Shown one piece after another: positions 16,872 to 27,800 of a stretch of 64,000 nucleotides of DNA. Made by a program: the position numbers and the translations under genes. Each line of letters begins with the position of its first letter. Positions within the stretch are counted from its first letter, which is position 1. Under the pieces are notes generated by a model. That model did not search any database and was not told the DNA's origin. It saw only the letters and a list, made by a program, of their open reading frames with translations. The stretch is from Lysobacter sp. cf310 (GTDB lineage: Bacteria; Pseudomonadota; Gammaproteobacteria; Xanthomonadales; Xanthomonadaceae), in assembly GCF_900114355.1 (NCBI RefSeq), contig NZ_FOSS01000001.1:1450378-1514377 (forward strand), given 5' to 3'.

Positions 16872-18590
16872 TCAGTGCGGCAAGGCGTCGAGCACCGCCG
16901 CACGCAGCGCCGCGACATCGCCGGCGGCGACCTCGCGCCAGCCGCCCAGGGTCGGATCCAGGCCGCAGGCCGCGGTCGCGATCACCGGCACGCCGCTGGC
17001 CAGCGCGCTCAACAAGGCGCGCGGCTGATGTTCGACCCAGGCCGGCAACGCCACCGCATCGGCTTCGAGCAGACCCTCCCGGTACGAGGCGACGCGACGC
17101 AGCCTGGCGCGTCCCGGGTCGAGGCCGCGCTCGCTGTCGCCGGGCGGCAGCAGGATCTCGACCGCCTCATCGCCCAGCGCGGCCAGCAATTCGAGGATGC
17201 CCTTGCGCGCCAACGGCGAGGCGGGAAAGAACACGCGCGGTCGGTCGTTGCGCGGCACGCGCGCATCGACGGGCACGGGCTCGGGCAGGGTCCAGGCCAG
17301 CGGCCGCGCGCGCGCGCCGGCCAGCGCCAGGATCTGCGCATGCGGGCTCCACCAGGCATCGGCGGCGAGCAGGCCGTTCCACTCGGCTTCGATCAGGGCC
17401 GGATCGGCGCGGAAGTCGCGCAGCGACAGCACTTGCGGATGCCGCTGCGAAGCGCGGTCGAGTTCGGACTGCAGCGCGCGCATCGGCAGCGCGCTCATCA
17501 TCACCGCGTAGCGGCGGCCGGCGAGTTCGCCCTCGCGCCAAAGAAAGGGCAGCAGGCTCTGCGGCAGCACCAGGTCCAGATCGTTGGGCCGCAACTGTCG
17601 CGCCAGATCGCGCGCGTGCGCGCGCAGCTGGGCCAGGCGCACCTGCGGCAGGGCCTGGCCGCGCCAGCGGCCATAGCGCCAGGCCAGCGATTGCAGCACG
17701 CGCCGCGCCGGCGCCTGGGCTGGAAAGCGCAGGCCGCCAGGACCGAACACGCGATCGCCGTCCTCGCGTTGCGCTTGCAGCGCCGCGCGAAACTCGGGCC
17801 AGGCCTCCTCCATCCACCACAGCCGATGCAAGCCGTCCGCGCTGGGGCCGGTGTGGCGATGGCAGGCGTGCTGCTCGCAACTGCCGCAGTCGTTGCTGGC
17901 CTCGGGCGGCCGGCGCGGCGACATCGCCAGCGGCCAGCTCTGTTCGCCCGCGTTGCGATAGCCGCGAATGCGCAGCAGCAGACGCTGCGCGTCCATGCTC
18001 GCCTCCAGCCGCCATGCATACGGCGCGCGCAAGCGCAGGTCCAGATAATTCCAGAACACGGTGGCATCGCGATCCTGTTCGGCCAGCGAGCCAGGCAATA
18101 CGCGCGAATGACGGTGACGCTCGACGATCTCCAGCCCCGCGCGCACCGCGCCGTCGTAGAGCGCATTGCTGAGCTGGCACAGGCCGCCGCCCACCGCCGG
18201 GATCACGCAGCCCTCGCGCAACTCGCGGCCGACCGCGTAACCGCGTGCGCGGGTGGCGCGCCCGACCTGCTTCCAGAAACCGAAGCTGGCGCCGGCCGGC
18301 ACTTCCACGCCGTGCAGCCGCTTCAGCGCCAGGCGCAGGTTCTGCAGCTTGCCGGCGACCAGCAGCGGATCGGCCTCGTCCAGCGGCCACAGCGAGCTTT
18401 CGAATTCGGCCAGCACCGGCGCGTCGCGCAACGCCTCGGCGCGCGCGTGCCGGCGCGGGCGTTGCCGATCCAGGGCGTCGCGCCACCAGCGCAGCCCGCG
18501 CAGGCCCCAGGCCTTGCACGCGAACACCAGCGCCTGGCCGCGCGTCGGCGGCGGCGCGGTGGCCGCGATGGCGATCGCCACGGTGTTCAT
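16872..18590 (-). CDS. VanW family protein fused to a glycosyltransferase-like C-terminal domain
   Basis: A 572-residue protein. Residues ~60-230 match VanW (LRLALKRLHGVEVPAGASFG, GGGLCQLSNALYDGAVRAGL, ERHRHSRVLPG). VanW is named after a vancomycin-resistance cluster gene and its reaction is unknown. A short Cys/His cluster, CGSCEQHACHRH, follows near residue 230. Residues ~370-570 resemble a GT-B glycosyltransferase C-terminal lobe (RVFFPASPLARKGILELLAAL, EHQPRALLSALASGVPVIAT). ATG at 18590 was chosen over an upstream one at 18611. The fusion suggests a role in cell-surface glycan processing (inference). Confidence 0.75.
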   Translation of the reverse strand: MNTVAIAIAATAPPPTRGQALVFACKAWGLRGLRWWRDALDRQRPRRHARAEALRDAPVLAEFESSLWPLDEADPLLVAGKLQNLRLALKRLHGVEVPAGASFGFWKQVGRATRARGYAVGRELREGCVIPAVGGGLCQLSNALYDGAVRAGLEIVERHRHSRVLPGSLAEQDRDATVFWNYLDLRLRAPYAWRLEASMDAQRLLLRIRGYRNAGEQSWPLAMSPRRPPEASNDCGSCEQHACHRHTGPSADGLHRLWWMEEAWPEFRAALQAQREDGDRVFGPGGLRFPAQAPARRVLQSLAWRYGRWRGQALPQVRLAQLRAHARDLARQLRPNDLDLVLPQSLLPFLWREGELAGRRYAVMMSALPMRALQSELDRASQRHPQVLSLRDFRADPALIEAEWNGLLAADAWWSPHAQILALAGARARPLAWTLPEPVPVDARVPRNDRPRVFFPASPLARKGILELLAALGDEAVEILLPPGDSERGLDPGRARLRRVASYREGLLEADAVALPAWVEHQPRALLSALASGVPVIATAACGLDPTLGGWREVAAGDVAALRAAVLDALPH

Positions 18591-18675
18591 GCCGGTTCCC
18601 TCCCCCTGCAAACACGCGGCCCGGCAGGGCCGGCCGCCGCGACATCCATCCTATCCGTTCGCCTGCGCGGCCGCG

Positions 18676-19455
18676 CTAGGCCTTGCCCTTCTGGGCCGCC
18701 TTGGCGCCGGCCTTGCCGCCCTTGGGCGGCTCGCGGATCCACACGATCTGGTTGTCGCGGCGCACCTCGAACAGGCCGGTGGCCTCGATCAGATCGCTGA
18801 GCTTGCGGTAACCGTAGTTGCGCGAGTCGAACGAGGCCTGGTTGCCGATCTGATGGCCGACCGCGCCCAGGTGCGACCAGCCGTCGTCGCCGCTGACTGC
18901 GTCGATCGCGCTGCGCAGCATCTGCAGCAGCTTGGTGTCGCCGCGCAGTTCCTTGGCGCTGCGCTGCGGCGTGGTCGCGCGTTCGCCGGCCGGCACGTCG
19001 GCGCTGGCCGGCTGGCCCAGCGCTTCGACGTAGGTGAACTTGGAGCAGGCGTTGACGAAGGGCTCGGGCGTCTTCTTCTCGCCGAAACCGTAGACCTTGA
19101 CGCCGTCGGTGAGCAGGCGCATCACCAGCGGGGTGAAATCGGCGTCGCTGGACACGATCGCGAAACCGTCCAGGTTGCGCGCGTACAGCAGGTCCATGGC
19201 GTCGATCACCATCGCCATGTCCGAAGCGTTCTTGCCCTTGCTGTAGGCGAACTGCTGGATCGGTCGGATCGCGTATTCGTGCAGCACCGCTTCCCAGCCC
19301 TTGAGGCTCTGGCTTTTCCAGTTGCCGTAGGCGCGACGCACGTTGGCCGCGCCGTAGCGCGCGACCTCGGCCAGGATCACGTCGATCTTCGCCGCCGGCG
19401 CGTTGTCGGCGTCGATCAGCAAGGCGATGCGTTTCTCTTCGGTATTGGCGGCCAT
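18676..19455 (-). CDS. NYN domain endonuclease-like protein with C-terminal LOTUS/OST-HTH domain
   Basis: A 259-residue protein. The NYN (PIN-like) domain occupies ~residues 5-150: acidic residues in LLIDADNAPAAK, SDMAMVIDAMDLLY and SSDADFTPLVMRL form the metal site expected of an RNase. A C-terminal LOTUS/OST-HTH (DGWSHLGAVGHQIGNQ, YGYRKLSDLIEATGLFEV, ~175-240) is an RNA-binding winged helix. A basic Lys/Ala/Gly tail follows. This NYN-LOTUS architecture (LabA/MARF1-like) is widespread but its bacterial substrates are unknown. It is divergent from tal. Confidence 0.85.
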   Translation of the reverse strand: MAANTEEKRIALLIDADNAPAAKIDVILAEVARYGAANVRRAYGNWKSQSLKGWEAVLHEYAIRPIQQFAYSKGKNASDMAMVIDAMDLLYARNLDGFAIVSSDADFTPLVMRLLTDGVKVYGFGEKKTPEPFVNACSKFTYVEALGQPASADVPAGERATTPQRSAKELRGDTKLLQMLRSAIDAVSGDDGWSHLGAVGHQIGNQASFDSRNYGYRKLSDLIEATGLFEVRRDNQIVWIREPPKGGKAGAKAAQKGKA

Positions 19456-19604
19456 GCGCGCGCTCCCGGGCCGCGGCCGGCCCCTTGCCGCCAGCCTAGC
19501 GCAACCGCCTGTGCGGCGCGTGTCAGAAGATAGGCCGGCTTCATCACCGCCGCGCCGCGATAGGCGAGAATGGCGGCGAATCCGACGACGAAAGAAACCA
19601 GCCC

Positions 19605-20558
19605 ATGACCAGCCAACTCGAACACCTGCGGACGCTGTCCTCGGTGGTCGCCGACACCGGCGACATCGAGGCGATCGCGCGCTTCCGACCGCTCGACGCC
19701 ACCACCAACCCCTCCCTGCTGTTGAAGGCGGCCTCGCTGCCGGCGTACGCGCCGCTGATCGACGCCGCGCTCGCCCGCTCCCGCTACGAATTCAGCGACG
19801 ACCGCATCGCCGACGCCAGCGACCGCCTGGCCGTGGCCATCGGCGGCGAGATCCTCAAGCTGATTCCCGGCCGCGTCTCCACCGAAGTCGACGCGCGCCT
19901 GAGCTTCGACACCGAGGCCACCCTGGCCAAGGCGCGCCGGCTGGTCCAGCTGTACGCCGAAGCCGGCATCCACCGCGACCGCCTGCTGATCAAGATCGCC
20001 TCGACCTGGGAAGGCATCCGCGCCGCCGAGCAGCTCGAACGCGAAGGCATCCACTGCAACCTCACCCTGCTGTTCTCCTTCGCCCAGGCCATCGCCTGCG
20101 CCGAGGCCGGCGTCTATCTGATTTCGCCCTTCGTCGGCCGCATCCTCGATTGGCATCTGGCCAACGGCATGAGCCCGCCGGCCACGCCGCAGGACGATCC
20201 CGGCGTGCAGTCGGTGACCCAGATCTGGCGCTACTACAAGGCCCTGGGCTACAAGACCGTGGTCATGGGCGCGAGCTTCCGCAACGTCGGCCAGGTGTTG
20301 GCGCTGGCCGGCTGCGACCGACTGACGATCTCGCCGGATCTGCTGGGCGAACTCGAAAAGCGCGACGGCGAGGTGCCGCGCGTCCTCATCGACGACGGCG
20401 AACGCTACGAAGGCCCGCGCCCGATGAGCGAGGCCGAGTTCCGCTGGCTGCACAACCAGGACGCGATGGCCACCGACAAGCTCGCCGACGGCATCCGTCG
20501 CTTCGCCGCCGACCAGCACACCCTGGAAGACCTGCTGCGGCAGCGTCTGGAAGACTGA
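19605..20558 (+). CDS. tal: Transaldolase
   Basis: A 317-residue transaldolase of the TalB class (non-oxidative pentose phosphate pathway). It transfers dihydroxyacetone from sedoheptulose 7-phosphate to glyceraldehyde 3-phosphate. Signatures are [14 protein letters not shown] near the N-terminus and the Schiff-base Lys in [17 protein letters not shown] (~residue 130). The phosphate-binding C-terminal part is present ([16 protein letters not shown]). The length equals the family norm. It is 10 bases from the NADH dehydrogenase gene, so the two are probably co-transcribed. Confidence 0.96.
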   Translation: MTSQLEHLRTLSSVVADTGDIEAIARFRPLDATTNPSLLLKAASLPAYAPLIDAALARSRYEFSDDRIADASDRLAVAIGGEILKLIPGRVSTEVDARLSFDTEATLAKARRLVQLYAEAGIHRDRLLIKIASTWEGIRAAEQLEREGIHCNLTLLFSFAQAIACAEAGVYLISPFVGRILDWHLANGMSPPATPQDDPGVQSVTQIWRYYKALGYKTVVMGASFRNVGQVLALAGCDRLTISPDLLGELEKRDGEVPRVLIDDGERYEGPRPMSEAEFRWLHNQDAMATDKLADGIRRFAADQHTLEDLLRQRLED

Positions 20559-20568
20559 GGACGCCCGC

Positions 20569-21843
20569 ATGAGCCATGAACCTCCGGGAGGCGGCAAGCG
20601 CGTCCCGCATATCGTGATCGTGGGCGGCGGCTTCGGCGGCCTGTGGACCACCCGCGCGTTGGCCTCGGCCGACGTGCGCATCACCCTGATCGACCGCCGC
20701 AACCATCACCTGTTCCAGCCGCTGCTGTACCAGGTGGCCACCGCCGGCCTGTCCTCGCCCGACATCGCCGCGCCGCTGCGCCACATCCTGCGCAGCCAGC
20801 GCAACGTCGAAGTGCGGCTGGGCGAAGTGGTGGGGCTGGATGCGGCCGCGCGCGAGGTCGAACTCGCCGACGGCGACCGCATCGGCTACGACACCCTGCT
20901 GCTCGCCAGCGGCGCCACCCACGCCTACTTCGGCCACGACGACTGGGCGCCGGACGCACCCGGTCTGAAGACCCTGGACGACGCCCTGCACATCCGGCGT
21001 CGCCTGTTGCTCGCGTTCGAACGCGCCGAGGCCGCGCAGGACGAAGCCGAACGCGCGGCCTGGCTGAGCTTCGCCGTGGTCGGCGGCGGCCCCACCGGCG
21101 TCGAACTGGCCGGCACCCTGGCCGAGATCGCGCGCAAGACCCTGCGCCGCGAGTTCCGCCGCATCGACCCGGCCCAAGCCAAGGTGCGCCTGATCGAAGC
21201 CGGCCCGCGCGTGCTGTCCAGTTTCCCCGAGGAACTGTCGGAGAAGGCGCGCAAGCAGTTGCAGAAGCTCGGCGTCGAAGTCGTCACCGGCACCCCGGTC
21301 AATGCGATCGACGAACACGGCTACACCCTGGGCGACACCGTCGTGCCGGCGCGCACGGTGGTCTGGGCCGCGGGCGTGGCCGCGTCCAAGCTGGGCGCCT
21401 TGCTGGATGCGCCGCGCGACCGCGCCGGCCGGGTCCAGGTGCTGCCCGACCTCAGCGTGCCCGGCCATCCGGAGATCTTCATCGCCGGCGACCTGGCCAG
21501 CGTGCAGCAGGACGGCAAGCCGGTGCCCGGCGTCGCGCCCGCGGCCAAGCAGATGGGCGCGCACGTCGCGCGCGCGATCCTCGACCGCCTCAAAGGACGG
21601 CCGACCACCCCGTTCCGCTACAAGGACTACGGCAACCTGGCCACGATCGGGCGCATGGCCGCGGTGGTCGACGTGCACGGCTTCAAACTCTCGGGCCTGC
21701 TGGCCTGGTGGTTCTGGCTGGCCGCGCACGTATTCTTCCTGATCGGCTTCCGCAACCGCGTGATCGTGCTGATCAACTGGGCCTGGGCGTATTGGAGCTA
21801 TCAGCGCCACGCCCGCATCATCCTCGGCGATCGCGACGATTAG
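20569..21843 (+). CDS. ndh: Type II NADH:quinone oxidoreductase (NDH-2)
   Basis: A 424-residue flavoprotein that oxidises NADH at the inner membrane without proton pumping. It has an FAD-binding GxGxxG (IVIVGGGFGGLWTTRAL) at the N-terminus, an NADH-binding VVGGGPTGVELAGTLAEIA (~residue 170) and FIAGDLASVQ for FAD. The quinone-site region (APAAKQMGAHVARAI) precedes an amphipathic/hydrophobic C-terminus (LLAWWFWLAAHVFFLIGF) that attaches it to the membrane. It follows tal closely. Confidence 0.9.
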   Translation: MSHEPPGGGKRVPHIVIVGGGFGGLWTTRALASADVRITLIDRRNHHLFQPLLYQVATAGLSSPDIAAPLRHILRSQRNVEVRLGEVVGLDAAAREVELADGDRIGYDTLLLASGATHAYFGHDDWAPDAPGLKTLDDALHIRRRLLLAFERAEAAQDEAERAAWLSFAVVGGGPTGVELAGTLAEIARKTLRREFRRIDPAQAKVRLIEAGPRVLSSFPEELSEKARKQLQKLGVEVVTGTPVNAIDEHGYTLGDTVVPARTVVWAAGVAASKLGALLDAPRDRAGRVQVLPDLSVPGHPEIFIAGDLASVQQDGKPVPGVAPAAKQMGAHVARAILDRLKGRPTTPFRYKDYGNLATIGRMAAVVDVHGFKLSGLLAWWFWLAAHVFFLIGFRNRVIVLINWAWAYWSYQRHARIILGDRDD

Positions 21844-22006
21844 CCGCGGCGCGGCGGACGCGCGCCGCGTCCGCCGCGCACCCGCACTCGAGGCTCAGAC
21901 CAGGCGCACGCGGCCGCGCCTGCGCCTCTAAGCGCCGGCCGCGCGCGCCGACGATGCGTTAGCATCGCCCGGACCGAGGCCCGCCTCCTCTCATCGCAGG
22001 GACGCC

Positions 22007-23491
22007 ATGAGCGACGCACCGCACGCCACCGCGAACCGGCCGCGCGCTAGCGCGCTCGCCCCGCTGCTGCTGGCGCTGGCCGCCTGCTCCCCCGGCGACG
22101 CACCCAGCGCGCCCGCCGGCGCGGCGCGCGCGCCGTTCGCGGACGCGGCCAACCCCCAGGCGGCGCGCGCCAGCGCCGACGCGGTCGAAGAGTTCCTGCA
22201 GCAGGTCCGCGTCGAAAGCGACGCCGCCGATGCCCGCGACGAACAGCAAGGCAACATGGGCTACACCGGCCGTCTGGCCGAAGCCATCGCCAGCGAAGTC
22301 GCCTACGCCGAAAAAGGCGGCGCCGCACGCCGCTTCGTGGTCGCCAACCGGCTATGGGCGCTGGCGCCGACGACGTCGGAGCAACTGCACCGCAGCGCCG
22401 ACGAACTGCTGCCGGACCAGCCGCTGATCGTCTATGAACTGGCCTTGCACTACACCCGCAACGACGACTGCGTGCGCGCGCTGCCGCTATGGAAGCGACT
22501 GAAGACCGTTGGCGTGTTGCCGCAGCAGGCGACCTTCCTGTACGCCTACTGCCACCTCACCACCGGCGACGAGCGCGGCGCCTACGAGCTGGTGCAGGCC
22601 TCCGACGTGGGCGAGTCGCATGTCGGCGCCGAGAAAATGTCCTACGCCGTGTTCGGCGGCACCGACTACCTGACGCTGCACGACGAGGACTACCGCAAAG
22701 CCGAAGCCGGCGACCGCCTCGCCCTGGACCGCGCGCTGGCGCGCGCCTTCGACTGGCGCAGCGACTGGTGGAACTACGGACAGAACGCGGACGCGCGCGA
22801 CGCGCTGCACGACCTGATGGCGCGCCAGTGGTCCGCGCAGAAGCGCGAACGCGCCGAATGGGACTGTCTGTGGCCGCTGTTGATCGACAGCAAGCGCAAG
22901 CTCGGCATCGCCGACCTCGATCGCTGCCAGCTTCTGGTCGGCGCGCACGCCTATCCGGCGAGCTCGGCGCTGGGCCGGATCGTGCTCGGGCGCCTGGCCG
23001 CGGACTCGGAGGACGAACTCGACTTCTCGACGTTCCACGCCCGCCACGCCGCGACCCTGCGCGAGCGCGCCTACAGCAGCGCCGGCGATTTCGAAGCTCT
23101 GCGCGTGCTGGCCTTCCTGCAGCAGAGCGTCGGGGACGAAGCCGGCCTGGCGCAGTCGGACGAACTGGGCTGGAAACGCTACCGCGACGAGGCCTTCGCG
23201 CGCAGCCGCATCGAGCATGCCCACCCGGCCCCGGGGCAAACGCCGGACGCCGCGTTCCGAGCCATGCTGCAACAGGCGATGCGCGACTTTCCGCAGGTGC
23301 CGCGCTTCATCCTGATCGATGCGGCCTACCGGCATCCGGATGGGGAACTGCCGGTCGCGGATCTGAGCCGTCTGCTGCAGGCCGAAACCCGCGACCTCAG
23401 CCTCAGTCAGGGCCAGGCCGGCATCCGCTCGTCCACGCAGTTGCTGTCGATGTACCGCCGCCTGGGGCGGGCCTTGAACGCGGCGCCCTGA
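22007..23491 (+). CDS. Large hypothetical lipoprotein
   Basis: A 494-residue protein with a lipobox-like LLALAACS (Cys at ~residue 26). The remaining sequence is mostly helical, reminiscent of a TPR/Sel1-like solenoid (VYELALHYTRNDDCVRALPL, QATFLYAYCHLTTGDERGAY), but no clean repeat consensus was found. Function not recognised. It is preceded by 163 bases without other features and followed by a hairpin terminator oriented for convergent rpoH. Confidence 0.75.
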   Translation: MSDAPHATANRPRASALAPLLLALAACSPGDAPSAPAGAARAPFADAANPQAARASADAVEEFLQQVRVESDAADARDEQQGNMGYTGRLAEAIASEVAYAEKGGAARRFVVANRLWALAPTTSEQLHRSADELLPDQPLIVYELALHYTRNDDCVRALPLWKRLKTVGVLPQQATFLYAYCHLTTGDERGAYELVQASDVGESHVGAEKMSYAVFGGTDYLTLHDEDYRKAEAGDRLALDRALARAFDWRSDWWNYGQNADARDALHDLMARQWSAQKRERAEWDCLWPLLIDSKRKLGIADLDRCQLLVGAHAYPASSALGRIVLGRLAADSEDELDFSTFHARHAATLRERAYSSAGDFEALRVLAFLQQSVGDEAGLAQSDELGWKRYRDEAFARSRIEHAHPAPGQTPDAAFRAMLQQAMRDFPQVPRFILIDAAYRHPDGELPVADLSRLLQAETRDLSLSQGQAGIRSSTQLLSMYRRLGRALNAAP

Positions 23492-23509
23492 GGCGGCGCC
23501 GAAAACGAA

Positions 23510-23531
23510 ACGGCCCGGTTTCCCGGGCCGT
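23510..23531 (-). terminator. Hairpin terminator of rpoH
   Basis: ACGGCCCGG-tttc-CCGGGCCGT is a perfect 9-bp stem. On the minus strand it is followed by TTCGTTTTC, a U-rich tract, so it terminates rpoH transcripts. It may also help end the lipoprotein gene on the plus strand, where the tract is poor. Confidence 0.85.
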
Positions 23532-23554
23532 CGTGGTGCATGCGCTGCGGCGGA

Positions 23555-24433
<879 letters not shown>

Positions 24434-24443
24434 GGCAGCCATC

Positions 24444-24477
24444 TTAGCAGTCGGGGTCTATGACTGCTAAAGACCCC
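24444..24477 (-). promoter_or_regulatory. rpoH leader: two interlocked perfect stems
   Basis: On the minus-strand RNA the order is GGGGUCU, UUAGCAGUC, AU, AGACCCC, GACUGCUAA, then ten bases to the AUG. GGGGUCU pairs with AGACCCC (7 bp) and UUAGCAGUC pairs with GACUGCUAA (9 bp). The arms interleave, so the stems compete, or at best form a very tight pseudoknot. The second stem covers the region just 5' of both possible start codons, where a ribosome would bind. This is a candidate temperature-responsive or otherwise switchable leader of the heat-shock sigma gene. Confidence 0.6.
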
Positions 24478-24841
24478 GGAAGTTCCGCAGTGTTGCGTGG
24501 ATAGAACGAGCGCCGATCCGGCCCGGGCCCGGCGCCAAGCCGTCCCCTTGCCCGGAAAGACAAGAAATTAACATCTAAAATCAATTACTTATGAAAACAC
24601 ACCCAGGGTATCCGGGGACTGAACCGGGCGTCCCGGCTGCCATCCCAGGGTCATCGCGCCCCTGTAAAGCACGTGGGGCCGCGGTGCGTGGCCCCAAGCC
24701 CTGACCTTCGGCAGGGGGCCGGCGCCGCTTCGGCGCCACGGTTTCAGAGCCGCAGGCTCAGGCCACCGCCAGCGCGCCCGCCGCAGGGCGCCTGACCCGC
24801 GCGCCGCGTTCGCCCAGCGCCTCCCCGGAAACGCAGCGGCC
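24478..24841. other. Intergenic region between rpoH and the NRPS gene
   Basis: It contains a strongly AT-rich block at ~24565-24600 (AAGAAATTAACATCTAAAAT and beyond), a likely place for the rpoH promoter, though no exact -35/-10 pair can be assigned. Further along lies the two-hairpin repeat at 24664-24726. No credible gene was found. Confidence 0.6.
24664..24726. repeat. Two-hairpin intergenic repeat, copy A
   Basis: Begins AAAGCACGTGGGGCCGC and ends CTTCGGCAGGGGGCCGGC. GGGGCC...GGCCCC and GCCCTG...CAGGG(G)GC can each form a stem. A second copy, about 80% identical and in the same orientation, is at 30178-30240. This copy is ~115 bases beyond the 3' end of the NRPS gene. Confidence 0.8.
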
Positions 24842-27800
24842 TCAAGATCGGTCAGCCCCCCAGGCCGCGCGGCCGATGCGCGACAGCGCCGTGCGCAGCC
24901 GCCGCCAGCCGTGTTCCCACAGGCCACTCAGCGCGCCCTTCGTGGGCGGCCGCGCATTCGCCGCCACCTGCTTGGCCAGCACATGCAGGCTGCCGGTCGC
25001 GAGCTGGAGCATGGTGATCCTGGCGCCGGTCGCGGCTTCGATCCGTGCGACCGCCCGCATCGCCAACAGGGAATGGCCGCCCAGCTCGAAGAAGTTGTCG
25101 TGGCGGCCGACCCGCTCCACGCCGATCAGCGCCTGCCAGATGGCGGCGATCGTCTGTTCGATCTCGCCGCGCGGCGGCTCGAAACCGGAACCGGTCCGCG
25201 CGGCTTCGGGCGCCGGCAGGGCGGCGCGGTCGAGCTTGCCGTTGGGCGCCAAGGGCAGGCTCGACAAGAACTGGATGTGGCTGGGCAGCATGTATTCGGG
25301 CAGCGCGGCGCGCAGATGCGCACGCAGCGCGTTAGCGTCCGGCGCGTCCGCCGCCGGGACCACATAGGCCACCAGCCGCGGATCGTCCGCGGCGTCCTTG
25401 CGCACCACCACCACCGCATGCGCCACCTGCGGATGGCTGAGCAGCCGGGCTTCGATCTCTCCGGGCTCGATCCGATGCCCGCGCAGCTTGACCTGGAAAT
25501 CCAGCCGCCCCAGATGCTCGAGCAGGCCGTCGGCGCACCAGCGCCCGCGGTCGCCGGTTCGATACAGGCGCGCGCCGGCCCGGCTGTCGAAGGGATCGTC
25601 CACGAATCGTTGCGCGGTCAGCTCGGGGCGGTCGTGATAGCCCAGGCTGAGCCCGGCGCCGCCGATGTAGATCTCGCCCGCCACGTCGAGCGGGCACGGA
25701 CGCAGATGGGCATCGAGCACGTGAATGCTGGTATTGGCGATGGGACCGCCGATCGACATGGCGCGCTCGGGCCTGACCTGCCAGCAGGTCGACCACACCG
25801 TGGTCTCGGTCGGGCCATACAGGTTCCAGGTTTCCGCGCTGCGCGCGAGCAAGGCCAGCGACAGATCGTCGGCCAGGGCTTCGCCGCCGACCAGAATCTT
25901 GAAGCGGGCGTCGCCCTCCCAGCCGGCCTCGATCAGCATCCGCCAGGTCGCCGGCGTGGCCTGCATCACGGTGGCCTGGCTGGATTCCAACAGGGCGCGC
26001 AGGGCGACGCCGTCGGAAGCGATCTCGCGGCTGGCGATGACGACCTCCGCGCCGACGCACAAGGGCAGCAGCAACTCCAGCGCGGCGATGTCGAAACTCA
26101 GGGTGGTGACCGCCATCAGTCGGTCGGACGCGCTCAGCCCCGGCGCCGACGCCATGCTGGCGAGAAAGTTCTCCAGCGCGCGATGCGGCACCACCACGCC
26201 CTTGGGCGTTCCGGTCGAACCGGAGGTGTAGATCACGTAGGCGGGGTCTTGCGCGCGCGCGTCGCGCTGCGGGTCCGCGCTCCATTCGATGTCGGCCCCG
26301 TCGTCCGACTCGGCGATCAAGTCGGCCAGATCCAGTCCGCGCTCCGGGGGCAGGATCGCCTGCCATCGTTCCGCGGCGCCCACCATCAGATCCAGGCCCG
26401 CGTCGCCGGCCATATAGGCCAGGCGCGACCACGGATACTCGGGGTCGAGCGGCACGTAGGCGGCGCCCGCCCGCAGGATCGCCAGCAGCGTCACCACCAT
26501 CCCGGTGCCGCGCGGCAGGCAGACGCCGACCCGCGAGCCGCGCGCCACGCCGCGCGCGCGCAACCGATGCGCGGCGCGGTGCACCTGCGCGCAGAGCTCG
26601 CGATAGCTCAAGCATTCGTCGCCGTAGCGCAGTGCCGGCGCATCGGGGCGATGGGCCATGCGCGCGGCCAGCTGGTCCACGACCCGACCGTCCTGCCCCA
26701 GCGGGCGAGCGGTCGCATTGCCGTCGACCACGAGCCGCCGATACTCCTCGCCTGGCAGCACGTCGAGAGTGGCGATGTCGTCGTCGCCGCCGGCTTCCAA
26801 GGCCGACACCAAGGCGGCGATCGCGGTGGACGCATAGGCGGCGATACGCGCCGGATCGGCACCGGCGATGCATTGAGCGGTGAGGAGAAAGCCGTCGCCG
26901 CACTGGTCGACCGTCAGCGAGATCGGATAGTTGGTGCGCTCCTCGTCGGACAGCAGGGTGATGCCGGACAGGCGCGGATCGCGGGCGGCGCCGCTCCCGG
27001 ATTGGAAATGCCCCGCGTCGCCATGGCGGTAGTTGAGCAGGGCGTTGAACAGCGGCGAAGGCGCCGGCACGGCGCTGCAGGATCGCGCCAGCACCAGCGA
27101 GGCGTGTTCGTGTTCCAGCAACTCCGCCAACTGCGCATGCACCGCCGCGACGGTCCGGCGCACACTGCCCTGCGTCAATCTGACCCGCAGCGGCAAGGTA
27201 TTCATCAACAGGCCCACGCATCCGTTGGTCTCGTCGCCGGTGGCGAGGCGGCCGGAAAGCACGGTACCGAACACGACGTCGTCGCGGCCGTCGCAGCGCG
27301 CGAGCACCATCGCCCAGGCCACATGGAACAGCACGGCCGCGCTGACGCCCGCCGCGCGCGCCGACGCGGACAACCGCGCGCACATCGCCGGGTCCAGCCG
27401 GATCCGGCTTTCCGTCGCCTGGTGGCCATCGTTGCGGACATCGACCAGGCCGAACGGGGTGGTGGGTTCGCACAGGTCGCCGAGCTCGCGTTCGAAATAG
27501 GCTTTCGCGCCGGCCTGGTCGCGCGACAAGGTCTGGCCGACGAAGGTGCGGAACGACGGCACCGGCGTGGACAGGCTCTCGGGCGCGCCGGCCAGGATCG
27601 CCGCGACTTCATCCCACAGCACATCCTCGGACACGTTGTCGTTGATGATGTGGTGCGACAGCAAGGCGAGCGTGCAGCCCTCGCCCGTCGCATCGTTCAC
27701 CATCACCGCGGAGAACAGCGGCGCCTGGTCCAGCGCCATGCGCTGCATCAGCGGATCGGTGCACGCCAGCAGGCGCGCGCGGCCATCGCGCCGGCCGCGC

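Noticed and set aside
24444..24477. A stable H-type pseudoknot in the rpoH leader
   Set aside because: Connecting loops are 0-2 bases, too short to cross 7- and 9-bp stems; competing hairpins are more likely.
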